Source: Phoebastria nigripes
Lineage: Eukaryota; Chordata; Aves; Procellariiformes; Diomedeidae
Length of the DNA: 64,000 nucleotides
NCBI GenBank assembly: GCA_035582835.1
Contig: JAYKAV010002552.1
Coordinates: forward strand, 826,499 to 890,498
Reading direction: 5' to 3'
Shown here: positions 12,101 through 26,000 of the stretch, one piece after another
Layout of the letters: every line of letters starts with the position of its first letter
Position numbering within the stretch: the first letter of the stretch is position 1
Made by a program: the position numbers and the translations under genes
Notes under the pieces: generated by a model
Told to the model about the DNA's origin: nothing
Databases searched by the model: none
The model's input: the letters and a program-made list of their open reading frames with translations, nothing else

Positions 12101-15100
12101 ATTTAAAAAAATATATAGACCAGTTTTATTCTTCGCTTCCATACTTTAGTGAAAATGCAGGATTTACAGCTATTTCTCTCTTTCTTTTTTCTTTTTTTTT
12201 TTTTTCACCTGTAACTGTTATATTTCACAATTTTAGAAAAGGTATTTTGATTTCTAGTGCTTAAATCCTGAATATTAAACCCTCCAAGGTTCTCTGCAGC
12301 CAGCAAAATCCATTTGGATCAAGACATTTTCCTGAACCTATTTGTAGAGCCTGCAGAAAATCTGTTCATTCTTCTTGCATTTCCACAACACACCCAGTTG
12401 CAGGAGAAAGGAATGTTTCTTTTTGTTTTGATTACTCAAGATGAGTAAATGCCTCAAAGAAGAATATTAAATGTTATCCACCAATAATCCCAGGGGAGAA
12501 TCATGGATAGATTTTACCGGATCATTAAAGCAATTTTGCTTTCTCATCCCTGAAATAATGACCTCTTTCAAATTACAAATCAATAACTTAGTAGCTATTA
12601 GCTTCAATTAGATCAAAAACCTTCTGAAACACTGAAAGTTACAATTTTCTATTAGACACTGGGAAGACTTACTGTTCTTCTCTTTTTTCTTTATATTCAT
12701 ATCAACTTTATTAAATACAACAATGGATACCTAAAGAGCCATTCAGGTACCTTAAGTCCAGAATGCTGCAGATCTTGCTGTAAATGCACTTTATACCTAC
12801 CTATTAGTTTCCTAATCTTTATATTTCACCTGTTTTAACAGGTACAGCTTATATAAAAGCAAAAGTTACATTGTAGTAGCATCACATCATGTAATGATAG
12901 CTTGCCTACATTTTAGAGCACAACTAACGATGGTACTTTTAGCTCAGTAATAATAGAAGTATTACAAGAACTGCACACATACATACATGCATTATTATGG
13001 CGTTTTCATTACCGGAGTGAGATCCTCTTTGTAAGCTCCTGCGTAACATTCACCTTTGCAATACCTCCCAGCCCCGTCCAAAAACCTAAGAAGGCTCTAT
13101 AGCACAGGCAACCTTAAGAATAACAAAAATCTCCCCAATTCTAACATGCGACAGGCACAGCCTTGACAGGGCAGCCCAGAATCAACTGATACCTTAGATG
13201 TATCAAAAGCNCGTTTGAACAACCCAAATCCAGAGGTCTGATTTTACAACCTACTACAATCTTTAAATTACAGCATCTCNGTGTCTACTGTTCCAGTCTG
13301 CTGACTGCAGAGAAAGACAGCAGCCTGTATGCATACACTGTGAAATCCCTGATGTGGTCTGAAAGAGCATGCCAGAAAAATCAGATTTAAATAGCGAGAA
13401 CTCAGAGTTAATAAATCAGGTGCTCGCTGGCAACTATTCTAGTATCTAGATGAGTTTAACTACATTTGTAATAAGACAGAATAGACTCAGTCAGGAAAAA
13501 TAACGTGCTTTAAGTGTATTTTTAGGTACTTACATCAGAACAAAAGTACAGTCTCTGTTAAGTTCATTTACTTATTCTAGGAATGAAGTGCTGCAGAAGT
13601 CCGTATTTATTCAGAATGAAGTGAGAGCAGCATGTAAAATGCCGAGTGTATCAACGGAACAATATCACAGTAAATGAAAGGATAAATACAAACTTGCTAA
13701 TATATTGCAATTTTTCAGGTAGCATTACTTAAACCCAAGGCAGGAAAAAAAGAATCTGAAGACTATCATGGGTGCAAACTAATACAAGGGTTGCTATTTG
13801 TGATTAGTTACACAGGATCAAAAAATAGCATTTTTTCTGTATTAGTAACTATATTTGTATTTAATCTAGAGTATATTATTTTCAGAGCAACCAATAAACT
13901 ATTCAAGATACTTACCAACAGCAAGCATTGGCTCATACTGTTTAATATTTTTTGTCGTAAGAGGTGGGCACATGCGGATAGCAAACGGAGGCAAAGGAAG
14001 TCCTGAAAGAAGTCCAGTCAGCAGAAATTTGAGGTGCACTTCTTGCAGAAAAGAACTTTTTAATTGTTCTTCTCCAGCAACTGTGCCTTGCCCTGCTTAA
14101 AAATTAAAGCTCTTGTTAGTATTAAATTTTAATCTGAGATGTTATGGAAAGTTATCAGACACAGGAGTTTATAAAATAAAAATCACAAATAAACTAACAT
14201 ATATATTAGCAATGCTTATTTAAAGAGATATTCCTTCCTGTTGAACTCTGTATGATAAAACTTTTTAGAAGACTGCACTTCAGCTATTTCTCCGATACTA
14301 GCTTTCTTTCCTAACACTAAGAAGGGGGGGGAAAAAAAAAAAAGGAAGGAAGAGGGGAAAAAAAGTAAGTGCAACCATTTCAGTCATCTTCTAGAATTCA
14401 CGGGTAGTTTAAATTGCCTTCATCTGTTTAAGATTACTTTTTAAAAAATGAAGGAGTTTTGGCCAAATTCCATTTTAAATTACTTCTTTTTTTCTCAGTG
14501 ACAATGAACTTTGAACATTGGTCCTCAACATAAAATCCTCAAAAAGAGTAATTTGGTAATTTCTTTAGCAAACAGGAATTCTTTTCCTTCAGAATTACTA
14601 TTTAAATTGCATAGAAAGTAATTCCAGCATACNTAGTTCTCAAGCAAGCTACGATGTACAATGATTCAAAAATTCTAGAAATGAGTAGCAGTAACGTTAG
14701 TAAAAGGAATTCTTACCAATCATGTTGTCTAGTGAGAGGTCTGGAAGTTTATTTTGGAATGCTCCTACAGGAATTCCACAGAATGAGACTGGGGAATACA
14801 AAGGTGATGCACTTGAACTGCTGTAAAAGAAATGAAGACAAGTTCCTAATACAAACTGGATCGCAGGTTGACTTAGGTCCTCGATTTTGATTTTGCCCCA
14901 GGTTGTTCTTTCAGTATTTCTACCACTTATTACTTGCAGAATATTTTGAGAAGATTATTCCCAACATCAACTTCCATGAACAACTGTACCAGGCGATAAT
15001 GCACACAAAAATGTACAAAATTTAAAATAACTTTCATCTTCCTTACAGAGATATTTATAAATAACAGAAAACCAGATGTATCCCTTATTCTAAAGTGTAC

Positions 15101-18100
15101 CTAAGCATTGAATGGAAGCTTTTAAATATATTGTGTATTAATATGTAGAGCTATGTTAACGAATACAGCTAAGGAACAATCATAAATATTTCGACATTTA
15201 AGAACAGATTCCCATTTTTTCTTAACCTATATAAACTTCTTATATAGGTTCCAGATGACAAAACCCGTAACTGAAGCAATGCCTTTCACCTAAACATATG
15301 AAACAGGATTGCCTCTGCATATACAAAGCTACAACAAAAACTTACAGCAGTACCTATGTTTACAGTCTTGTGAGGTATCTATGCATCGGGTTTTTGTGTT
15401 ATTTTTTCCCCAATGACTGTGACTGAGTTCCAGCGCAATCTCCATGTAAAAGGGACTCAAACAGCCCCTGCAGCCTTGCCAATCGTATCTTGCTGGGCTG
15501 AGGACAGGTCTATGTCATAAGCAAAGACCAAAGACTACTGACTGCACCTAGCTGTACGCAAAAATTCAGTTTAAGGCATGTACAACACCTTTTTCTTTAA
15601 AATCTCACTTTAACAGACTTTGAGTTCAAATTTTAATTAAGACCATCAAATCCAGCAAGATCAAGAGCTAACAGAGGAAGACTCCTTCAAAATCCATTAA
15701 AGACTCTGTGCCAACTAGAAATATGCTTTACTTTTCAGTACAATCCAACCATATCCAGAATCCTCTAGGCTCAGTGGTTCTTATATTACTATTACATTTT
15801 TCCTGGTTATATAATCATGACAAAAACCAATGTTTTAGAAATAAGCCTAAGAATCCAAGAAATAAAACCCAGAAACATATGGATCCTAAACAGCTCTCTT
15901 GGATATGCATCACAAAGAATCCATCTAACAGTATTTTTGAGAACCCCAAGAATAAAAACATTAAATCACAGATGAGCAACAAAAGGATCTATGTTGAAAA
16001 TCTGGTACTTCCGACATTTAAAAGTGTACTAAGAATTCCGTATTTCTTTTATGGCAGTAAGTTATTTATTTTATTCAACGGTACTTGAAAGGTTTATTGC
16101 AGCAGAATGACCTTAATACACTGAACGTTTAAAGAACTATACTGCTCCATACAGTATTTTTAGAGACTGCTCAAAATTTAAAACTCTAAAGGCTTTGTAT
16201 ATAAAAATATTATTTATACCACCGCATTCCAACCACCTGCTGTGCAGCCTTATATTGCTCTGTGTCAAATTCACACAAATCTAGCAGAAAACCTTTTCCC
16301 TACTAAAAATGTAGTCCTTTCCAGAATCATTTTGCAGTCCTTTCACATGATTGAAACTGAGGGATTCGTTCCTGAAGAAAATTACATAGTCTGCAGAAAG
16401 CCAAATGAGAAGAAAATGTTCCCCCAAAATAACGTGAATATTCATTCCTATCTTTTGTTTCCTTATTCCAATCAGTTAGCGTGGAATTATTTTTTAAAGA
16501 AAGAAGAGTAAATACACTTCCTTCACTTCCCCAAAGCAAGGGAACTTATCTATGTGGATGATATATTTTGTTCCTCTTCCTTTCATTCATGCACATGTCA
16601 CACTACCATCAACACAGGGACATCACTGTTGCTTTTACAATATAATTGAATACTACATGCCACTTGTAAATGTAACAGATGGAAGCTTTGATAAGAAAAA
16701 TAAGTCCCATTACCTGTTACGCACATTTCTGCCAGAAATACTGGATTTTAATTCCCAGATCATTACCCTGCCATCACTGACTATGAGAGCTGCGGAATTC
16801 TCATTCACTGGGCAACACACCATACTGAAGGGTCGAACTGTTTTTGTTACCCTGATTGCATCACACTGACTTCTTAAATCATAAATCAGCTCCTGAACTG
16901 GGTCGGGATCTGTAACATCAATGTCCCACAGAGGACAAACAATTAGAATGGAAAACATGCGATGTGATCAATCAACAGAGGTAAATTTGCAGAATGACTG
17001 AGCTCTTTGGTTGAAATCCACATGCTTCCTGTGCAACAATTAGGAAAAATAATCAAAAACTATATACCATTGATCTTGCTGTATACAACACAGCTCTGAA
17101 AAGTTCTCCAAAATGTAACTTTGTCTTTGTCTTTGCATATTCCACTTGAATCTTGCAAAATCTAAAAAATTACTCTTTCATATCTGGGGAGAAGGTGCAT
17201 CTGCTCTCCACAATCCAAAACTCATTTGGTTTATTGGTAAACCTGGAAGCAAGTAATGTAGCTCACTAGAAATTACCAAACTGCCAAAACCAAAACAAAC
17301 AAACAAAAATCTAACAACAAAAAAAAAAATCATTTACATTTACAGAACTATGTTTTCCCTTCTTTTTTTCCAGTGTCCTCCATTATATTTAAAAAGCCAT
17401 TCTTAGTAACATTTCAAAAAAGAGACAAAGGTTTAATAATTTAGATTTTAATGTAAATTTAAGCCCATGTCTTAGTTCTAAAATCAATTCTTCCAATTGA
17501 CCAAATGACTTCCAAAACCTTGTGTTTGCCTCAAAAATATGGGTTTTTTTAAATATAAAAAGAACAAACTAATCATCTTTTATCTAAAACTTTCTTGTAT
17601 ATGTGACTGTTAAACCACTTGATAATTAAAGTACTATTTAGTGATAAAAGGGTTTTCAGGATATTAGCATCTCATTTTGCATTAAATATCAGGAAATAGA
17701 AAACAATTTGGGGAGAATGCAGCATAAATTTTAATTTAAATTTAATGTATAAGATAAAAAAAAACATTAGAAGGGCTGTAATTCACCATCCTGTATGAGG
17801 CACGATGGTTAATAGTGGTGTTTAAGTATTAACTAAAATGCCTCAAAGTTCATTTCTGGACTTTTTTGACACAAAACTTACCTGGCTCTTCATTTGGAGT
17901 TCCAGTTATACTGCAATTAGATCTGCGAACTCTTAAAGTTATACAACCATTTTCATGCAGGCAAAACAACCCATCACGTTGAAAACAAGGAATTACCTAG
18001 GTAAAGAGATACCACATTACATTGGGTTATCAAAATTTTATCCTTTGCAAAGTACACTTGCAAATGAACACACAATTTCTGATGTATAAGCAAGTCACTA

Positions 18101-20065
18101 AAAATATTACCAATAATGCAACACTTCAATGAATTTCTTTAGCTACAGTACTTGTGACTAAGGAAGTCAATTAATTTGAGAAATTCATTGAATGTTTTTG
18201 TTTGAATTGGTTGCTGGTTTAGGGGTTTTTTCTAAACATTGACATAACCGTATATATTCTTTTTAGCCATCACTTTTAAAAAAACCAAAACAAACCAAAC
18301 AAAAAAAAAAACCAACAAAAAAAACGCAAAACTTTCTTTTTTGGTATCAGAATTTATGATTCCAGGAGAAAAAAGATGCTTCAATAAGACCTCGGACTAG
18401 ACTTAGCTGTCTAATTAAGCAAGGCAGATGCTCAGAGAACTAGTATTAACTTTTCTATAAACAGCTTAACCACCAGAGAATGAAATGTCTTTTTTCTACA
18501 GCACTGTTTCCACACTGGTAACTTTTATAACACCACAAAATGAAGTGGGTTTGCTGCAGACTTCAGAAAATTAAACAATGCTTGATTCAGAGGACATTTT
18601 TCCCCCTGGTGAGCTAACTTCTTTTCATCCTCTAGAACTAATCAAAACACAGCTATTGCTGAGTCATGAATTTACATACGATCTTAATAAACTATTACAA
18701 TGATAGAAACCAATCAAATTTTCATTACCTGTAGGAAAGGCACACCTGTTCTTTCAATTGCAATCACACCCACCGTCTGATTCACTTCCAAATCAAGAAT
18801 TAAAATTTCTCTGGGATACAATAACAGCATGTAATTTCTCTTGGAAGGCAAATACGACAATTGAAGACAGTCGTTGAGTGTTACAGATTCAGCACTGTAA
18901 AACATCAGATATAAACTTTAATCAAGTTCAGTATCAACAAATACTTCAAGTTCAAAATAAAATTAACAGTATAAATTTTCCTGCAGCTGCATTTTTTCCA
19001 GTATTCCTTATTTTGATCACTAGGGAACTGTAGATTTCTATTTAATTGGTACAGCAGTGCAAAGCATCACTGACCTTCAAAAGACACACACTCTGTTGAC
19101 TTTTGTCTAAGTAAGATTACAGAGTAATTTTTAAAATAATATGCAATTCAAATGGAACAAGGGTAATTCTTGCACATCTCAAATACAAAGCAATTCAATT
19201 ATGAACAGTGCTAGCTGCCATGACATTTACTGGTATTCATGGGAAATTACCCTTAAACATACTGCTTATTTCAATTTTTATATGATTATGCATATTACTT
19301 TATTTTGAAATGAACAGAACTAGCCTATCTAGAATACTAGTCTTCAAACTCAGAGAAAGTAGCAAAGAGCAGGTATGTTAAGTCATTTTGTTGATTGTAA
19401 CAGGAGACGGGCTGCAAGGTAAAGAGGTTCATTAGGTACATGTAAGCCATTGACCTGTATTTAAGTCACACTGAAGAAAATCATCCTCATACTGAGCTCA
19501 GGCTTGAAGGTCACTTAACTGATTTAATGTATCATCCCTTTGAGGGGTTTTGTTTGGTTTTAATCTCCTCATTCTACCACACACGAAACCCCCTTACACT
19601 CTTCTTACATCTCATTCCTTGCTTCAGGAGTATTATTCACCTTTTCTCTGCAATCACTTTCCTGACAATCTCCTGCTCCTCTTTCCTCAAAGTTTCCCTA
19701 AACTAATATAAAACCAGACAAACCATTGCTGCTACAATTTTTTCTTCCCCTTTTCCCATTCTAGTCTTTTCGGGTGTTCTGGATGGAAAAGGAGGGAGAA
19801 AAGAGAAGACTAACATACCCTTAGGAATATTCATACACAACTTAAAATGCAATCAGGAGAATGCAGAAAAATGGTATCTTTGCTGATTTGCTGTTATTAC
19901 AGAGCGTACATAAGACTGCAGCAGCATGGGTACTGTCTCAGTATTTGCAAATCAGGTGTTCTGTCCGATGCAGCACAAATTAGGCATTATAGAACACAGA
20001 ATGACAAGATCATGCCCTTTAACTTCATACAAAAAAAAAAAAAAAAAAAAAAATGAAACACCCAA

Positions 20066-20099
<34 letters not shown>

Positions 20100-23000
20100 C
20101 AATTTCTTAAATGATTACCAGACGAAGTATCATCAAGTCTGCTCCCCAGTTTGCAATTTAAACACCGTATTAAAACAGAGTATAAATTTCATATCTGCAC
20201 TAAATTTTGGTGTCAAGTGCTAACTGATAATACAGTCTGATTAAGTTTGTTCTCAAATTCGCTAGACGCTGGAGAAATACTTATTACTCAAATGGAAAGT
20301 ACAAAAGGAAAAAAAGGAATTACACCACACAAAAGAAAGTGATCTAGAGAATTTCTAACAAAAAAAAAAATCTCAAAATACAATAACTTTAGTTTAAAAG
20401 GTCAGAAAATAGACAAATGTATAAATTCTAATTTTATTTCTACACTATTAACTTAAAAAATGCCTCCTACTGCAGTATCGTGTATAACATCAGAATGACA
20501 ACTCTTCTCAGGTATCAGTACTTACAGAATTTTTATTCTCTTATTATATCCCTTCTCATTCCACGATTGAAATTAATTACGTTAGCCCATTTTCGTCTCC
20601 CCCCTCCCCCCCCCAGAAAGATGTTTCTGAATTTACACCTGCATGAAAATCTGTTAGTGAAGGGAGAACATTATGTCATTAACTTATGTAAAACATGCTG
20701 GGATGATATGGCTGTTTTTACGAACAGAACTGGATGAATGACTGTCAATGTTATATCCTTACATAATGTCCTCATATAGGACATCCAACCATCTGCCTAT
20801 CCCAATGAACTTTCTTTTTTAAAACTAATTATCTTATAGACTTTAATCTAATTATATCTATAAAATATACAGGTATACAAAACATTATCTGAGAAGAAAT
20901 ATTTGCAACCTACCTTGGTTTTTCATTACTGATTAAGATTTTTACTTTATCAAGGGCCTTTTTGGCCCCCGTAGCAGCAGCCAGCTTGTTGTGAGAAGGA
21001 CTGGAATGGGGACTAGAGATGTAAACTTTCTTCCCTGAGCTGGCAGGAGCTTTGGAAGGAGAGAAGTCGGAGATGAACACTATTCCTTCACTGGTGAGCA
21101 CTGTACCAAGAAAAACAATTATTATTATAGCAAAATACAATCTGCAATTTGATTGTGGTGTTCCATTTTAATGAAGTTTTGGTGGGTAGAAATGCTAATA
21201 ACTTTAATAATACTGTATTAGGTAGAAAACTCATAATTCTAGACAACAGGCACCTTCTACTGAAAGAGCTGCAGATGGTCCATTACAATTAATTATATCC
21301 ACAAAACTCAATTTTTCAAAATTAAGTCTATACTAAAAAAATACAGTGGGGATTACTGGCAGAAACCTCTTATTTCTTCAGTACAGTTATTCTCTCTCAT
21401 CAACTATTTTTCTTTAAGCTTCACAATGCAAATAGAAGGCAGGGTTGCCCACATGAGCTATATCACCATTTTTTGTTCTCATGCAGAGCACGGCTCAAAG
21501 AATCATTAACTCACATTATTTATGTTGCAGCATAAAGATTCAGCTAAGCTGTAAAGATGTAGCTAAGATTTTACTACATGTTTATAGAAAAAAAAAAGTT
21601 ATTTTTTTAGGTTGAATGGTATGGCAGATAAAAAAAAGACAACCACAAAGCCTGGAAACTGCACTCTCATTATAGATCAGGAGTGATCAAGCTCAATTAA
21701 AGAATAAAATGGTGACTCTTATTTCCTCTTAGTTTCTTTCTGCTAAAATATCAATAAATCTGCACTACATCCCCCTTGACATTTGAATTGCTTCTGAAAC
21801 TGAATGCTCACACTCTATTCCTTTAAAAAAAAAAAAAAATCCTTTCTGTTGAAAATACCATTTATTCTTGGTCTACTCATCTCACTGGATTCTCCCTCAG
21901 CATCCATCCTTTTATAACTTTTTATGTCAGTTTAACAGGGCTCTCTCTGCTTGGCTTCCTCCAGCTCCCTATCTACACGCTTTCCGCCTTCTTTATAAAG
22001 TCTCAAACATTTATTTTCAGATCTCTAACTTCTCTATTCATGCCTACTTTTCCCCTCCCCTCACACAATGGCATCTTATTTTAGAAGATTCCACACTGAC
22101 CAATGACTCCCCTGTCTTTGTTTTGAGACTTCTTCTTGGCATTAATGACATTATTCTCTCCAATCCATTACTTTAATCTCAATATTAACATTTTCATTTA
22201 ACATTTTTTCTGGTCACCCATATTCACGTCACACTCTTTTTAACATGCAAACTTACAAGCTAAGTGTGATGGATCAAAGGGGTCAAATGAAAAAGACAGA
22301 ATATTTTCAGCATAACTTTTCTTCCAAAGTTTGGTGCCTGTGTCTGCATTCCACAGTACAATATAGTTAGGTGGATGAACAGCAAGCAGTAAATCTCTAG
22401 AAGCATCTTGATTCCACAACCACTGCATGTCTGTCAAAAGAAAGAAGGAAAAACAAACAGTGAAATTAATTTTCAAAAAAATTTTCTTCTATTTTAAAAC
22501 TATTTTTCTTCTGTAATACCTCGTCTTTAAAGAAATGAATAGTGACTTGTTAGTAATAAAATGTTTCTATTTCACAATTCTAAAAAATAAGTTCCTTTTA
22601 CAGCCTGAATTTATGTTTTTAACAGCAGCAGCAATACACTGGGTTACACATGTCCACACACATGCACACAACCTACATCCGATCTGAAGAAGTCAGATCT
22701 TTTCATCCAGTGAATTCCTACCTGAAACAACATACTATATCGTACAGAACCACTGCAGAGTCAAAATGAAAAGAACCATACAACATCCCAATTAATATCT
22801 GGGATGACACCATGAACCACACACCAGCCCAAATTAATATTTGAGATGGTATCAGTATTGGACCTGGAAACAAATGTCTTCTCCACTTCAAATGCTTTTT
22901 AACAGAGTGTCTTAAATTTAAGAGTAAAATTGGCTGCCAATCATCACAGCTGGGCATCATTTAAACATTCAAGATAAATGGACACAAAAGACAATGTTTT

Positions 23001-26000
23001 CTGTCAGTAAGAAGAGAGACCCACCTCAGTTACTAGAAAGGAGCTATATTAAAGCTACCTACATGCTCCATGGGGCAGTGTTTTAAACAATAGAATGGGT
23101 CAGGCAGGCAATGAAGTCCCCCCAGTCCAGCTCCTACCACTCACTGCATGACCTCACCAAATCACAGCTTCTCTACAGCATGTTCATACATATTAAGATG
23201 TCAAAAAAACCTCCTTCCTCAGCCATTCTTCTGTTTTATCAATTCAGCTTTTTCAGAGCTGATAAGTGCTTCTCACTGGGTTTCGGAGAAAAAAAAAAAA
23301 TGCAGCCATGTGTGTCCTAATCAGTTACACTGTAAGTTAACAAATGGTTAATTCCTTCCCAGGTGAATGCAGAGTTTGGATCAAATAAAGAAGAGTGCCT
23401 TACACTGAAGCACCACTTTTCTCCTCATTGAAACAGTGAGGCTCCAGCTGTTATTCTACAAAGCTCTTGCAGATAACACACAGAGAACCAGCAGATCACT
23501 CTGGTGCTCGATCTCTATATTTGCACCATTTTCTACAGGCTTGTAAAAAACAGCCAGAGGCCTCAGAAACAGATGGAAAGGAAAAGAAGCTCCTTTTGTT
23601 AGAGGTTATTGCTGAATCAAATCAGGGACTGAGGACGGAACAGAATTTTAATTCTGTTGCTTATTAACTTTTTTTCTTGCCCAGCAGATTGGAAAGCCTT
23701 CATTGGGTCTGAAAACCTGGAGAAATCTTCAAATGGCATGGTCAAAACTCCACCAAACATTCAGTGAATTGGTGCCAGGAGTAAATAAAACACAATTTAT
23801 AACACACACACACAAAAGAAATAAAACTAATAAAATTAACTGCAGTCAATAGAATAAATTTTCAGCGTCCCACTATCAGACTTACAGACTTATGATATTG
23901 TATCTACTTTCACAGGATTTATAAAAACAGAATAACAAAAACCAAACAACCTAATTTTATAAGTGGGCTTTCATATAGCAGAATTCAAAATAAAAAACAG
24001 GTATAACACAAGCCTCATCACAAGTTTTTTAAAACAGTCCAAATAAACTATAAATTATTCTTAGAAACTCATTATGGTAGTTTCGTGGGGGGGCGGGGCA
24101 GGGACGCATTCTAAATTTTGTTTCAGAAATAATTTGTAGACATATTGCTAGTGTGGACAGCAGTAGCAATAAACAGAAATCCAGACCATGCAGCAGAGCA
24201 TGTAGACACTGCTGTACTTGCTAATTCTGAAAAAGCCAGTCCGATGCTGGAAGCAGTCCACTCGCAGCATCAGCTCAGGTACTGGAAGCAGACCAGCCAC
24301 TGCACCGCAGCCACAAAGCTAACCAGATTCCAATGCTCCAGCCAGCTCCTGGTCAGCTCTGTTAGGAGTGGTTCCAATAGACAGAAAAGTGCCTACCACA
24401 AGTAATTAGAACCAAAAAAACCAAGTTTTACAATAGTAGGAGAGTAATACTATCAACTACAAACTGCACCAATTAAAGCAATAGTAAAAATGATATTAAG
24501 TGTGTGATGCAACAAGGAATGAGTCTAGATCTTTTGATTCCCTTTTCTGAGTTCTAACCACTACCTTAACTTTTTCATTGATGAAGTACAAGATGCTTAC
24601 TAATGAAAGGGAGCATTTGATGGATGACACCTTATTAATAGATGAGCACAAAAAGAAGCAAGGAAAAAGACACTTAATTATTCCTTTCCAATATATTCTC
24701 TTAATTGTGTAATACCTGGCCAGTGGCTACACTTTCTGTTCTCTATCTTTCATCAGACCAATTAAGATAGTACTGACCTCTATGCCGGGCTTCTAGACAT
24801 TTCTGCCTCTAGCACAAGCAAACACGAATCTTCTATAGCTTACAACATCATAAATGCATATCTCCTTTCTCCAGGCTTTTGTTTGTTTGTTTGTTTGGGG
24901 GGTTTTGTGGGATTTTGGTTGGTTGCTTGGTTTTTGCTTTTGTTTTTTTACTTCCCCCAGACTTGTGAAATCCCTGAACGAGATCATGGGTTTTTTTTCT
25001 GGTAATGGGATAAAGAATCTTCAAACATCCAGCTGCCCAGAACTGTTTGGATAGAGTTTACTGGGTATTTTTCAGACCTTCCCAGCTGCACTAGGCTACC
25101 ACTCACAGAACAGAATCAAAAGCAGCAAATACCACCGCTAAACTGTCTTCTCAAATGAAAGCCAAAACCAGTTATTTATACCATCTCGAAATTTCCTCTT
25201 TCTCTTGACTGTTTGTGTTAATCCTTACCACTTATGTCCACTTAATTACACTTGAAACCTAATTCAAATGTGGCATACTGCTTCAAGACTTCCTACTGCT
25301 AACTTCAACTATATGCAAAACCTACCTTATTTACAACTGTCTTCTATGCTAAAATTTACATAATATCTTGTCCTTTCTCTGTTTCATTTTTCACATCTTA
25401 ATATTGCTATCTATGCATAGAAAAGCCTCCCTGCTCCTATGAATCAGACAACTGCATAGATGCTCAAAAAACCCTTCTCTCTCTAGTTACATTGCAAATG
25501 TATGTTATCGTGCTAGTATATTTGATCAGAAGTAGATATATAATGAACCATCTAAATAATTATCAAAGTATATGTATCAAAAATCTTAACTTACAGCAAT
25601 GTACTACTGTTAAAGTAGTAGTACTGCTGTACTGTTAAAGTAAAGTAGATGACGTTAACATTCAGGTGCAATGCAAACTGCACTACATCCCCAATTCAAA
25701 AGCAGGAAGAAGACACTTGACACTGTAAATATTATTATTTCAATCAATAACATTAATAAAAATAGACTGTAACTTTTTTCAAAAGATCTTGGAAAATATT
25801 ACCATAATGAATTAAATCTCACAGCATCCCTCTGGGAGACAGCAAGTCTTACGTTTACACAGAAAATTAGTAGACAAACACAGAGAAGGCTAGTAAACCC
25901 AACAGTAAAATTCAATGGCAGAACTGAGCATAGTTTGCAAAACTTAGGTGATGGATTTGTACACAAAACTCCATAAAATAACTTCCATACAAACATCATG

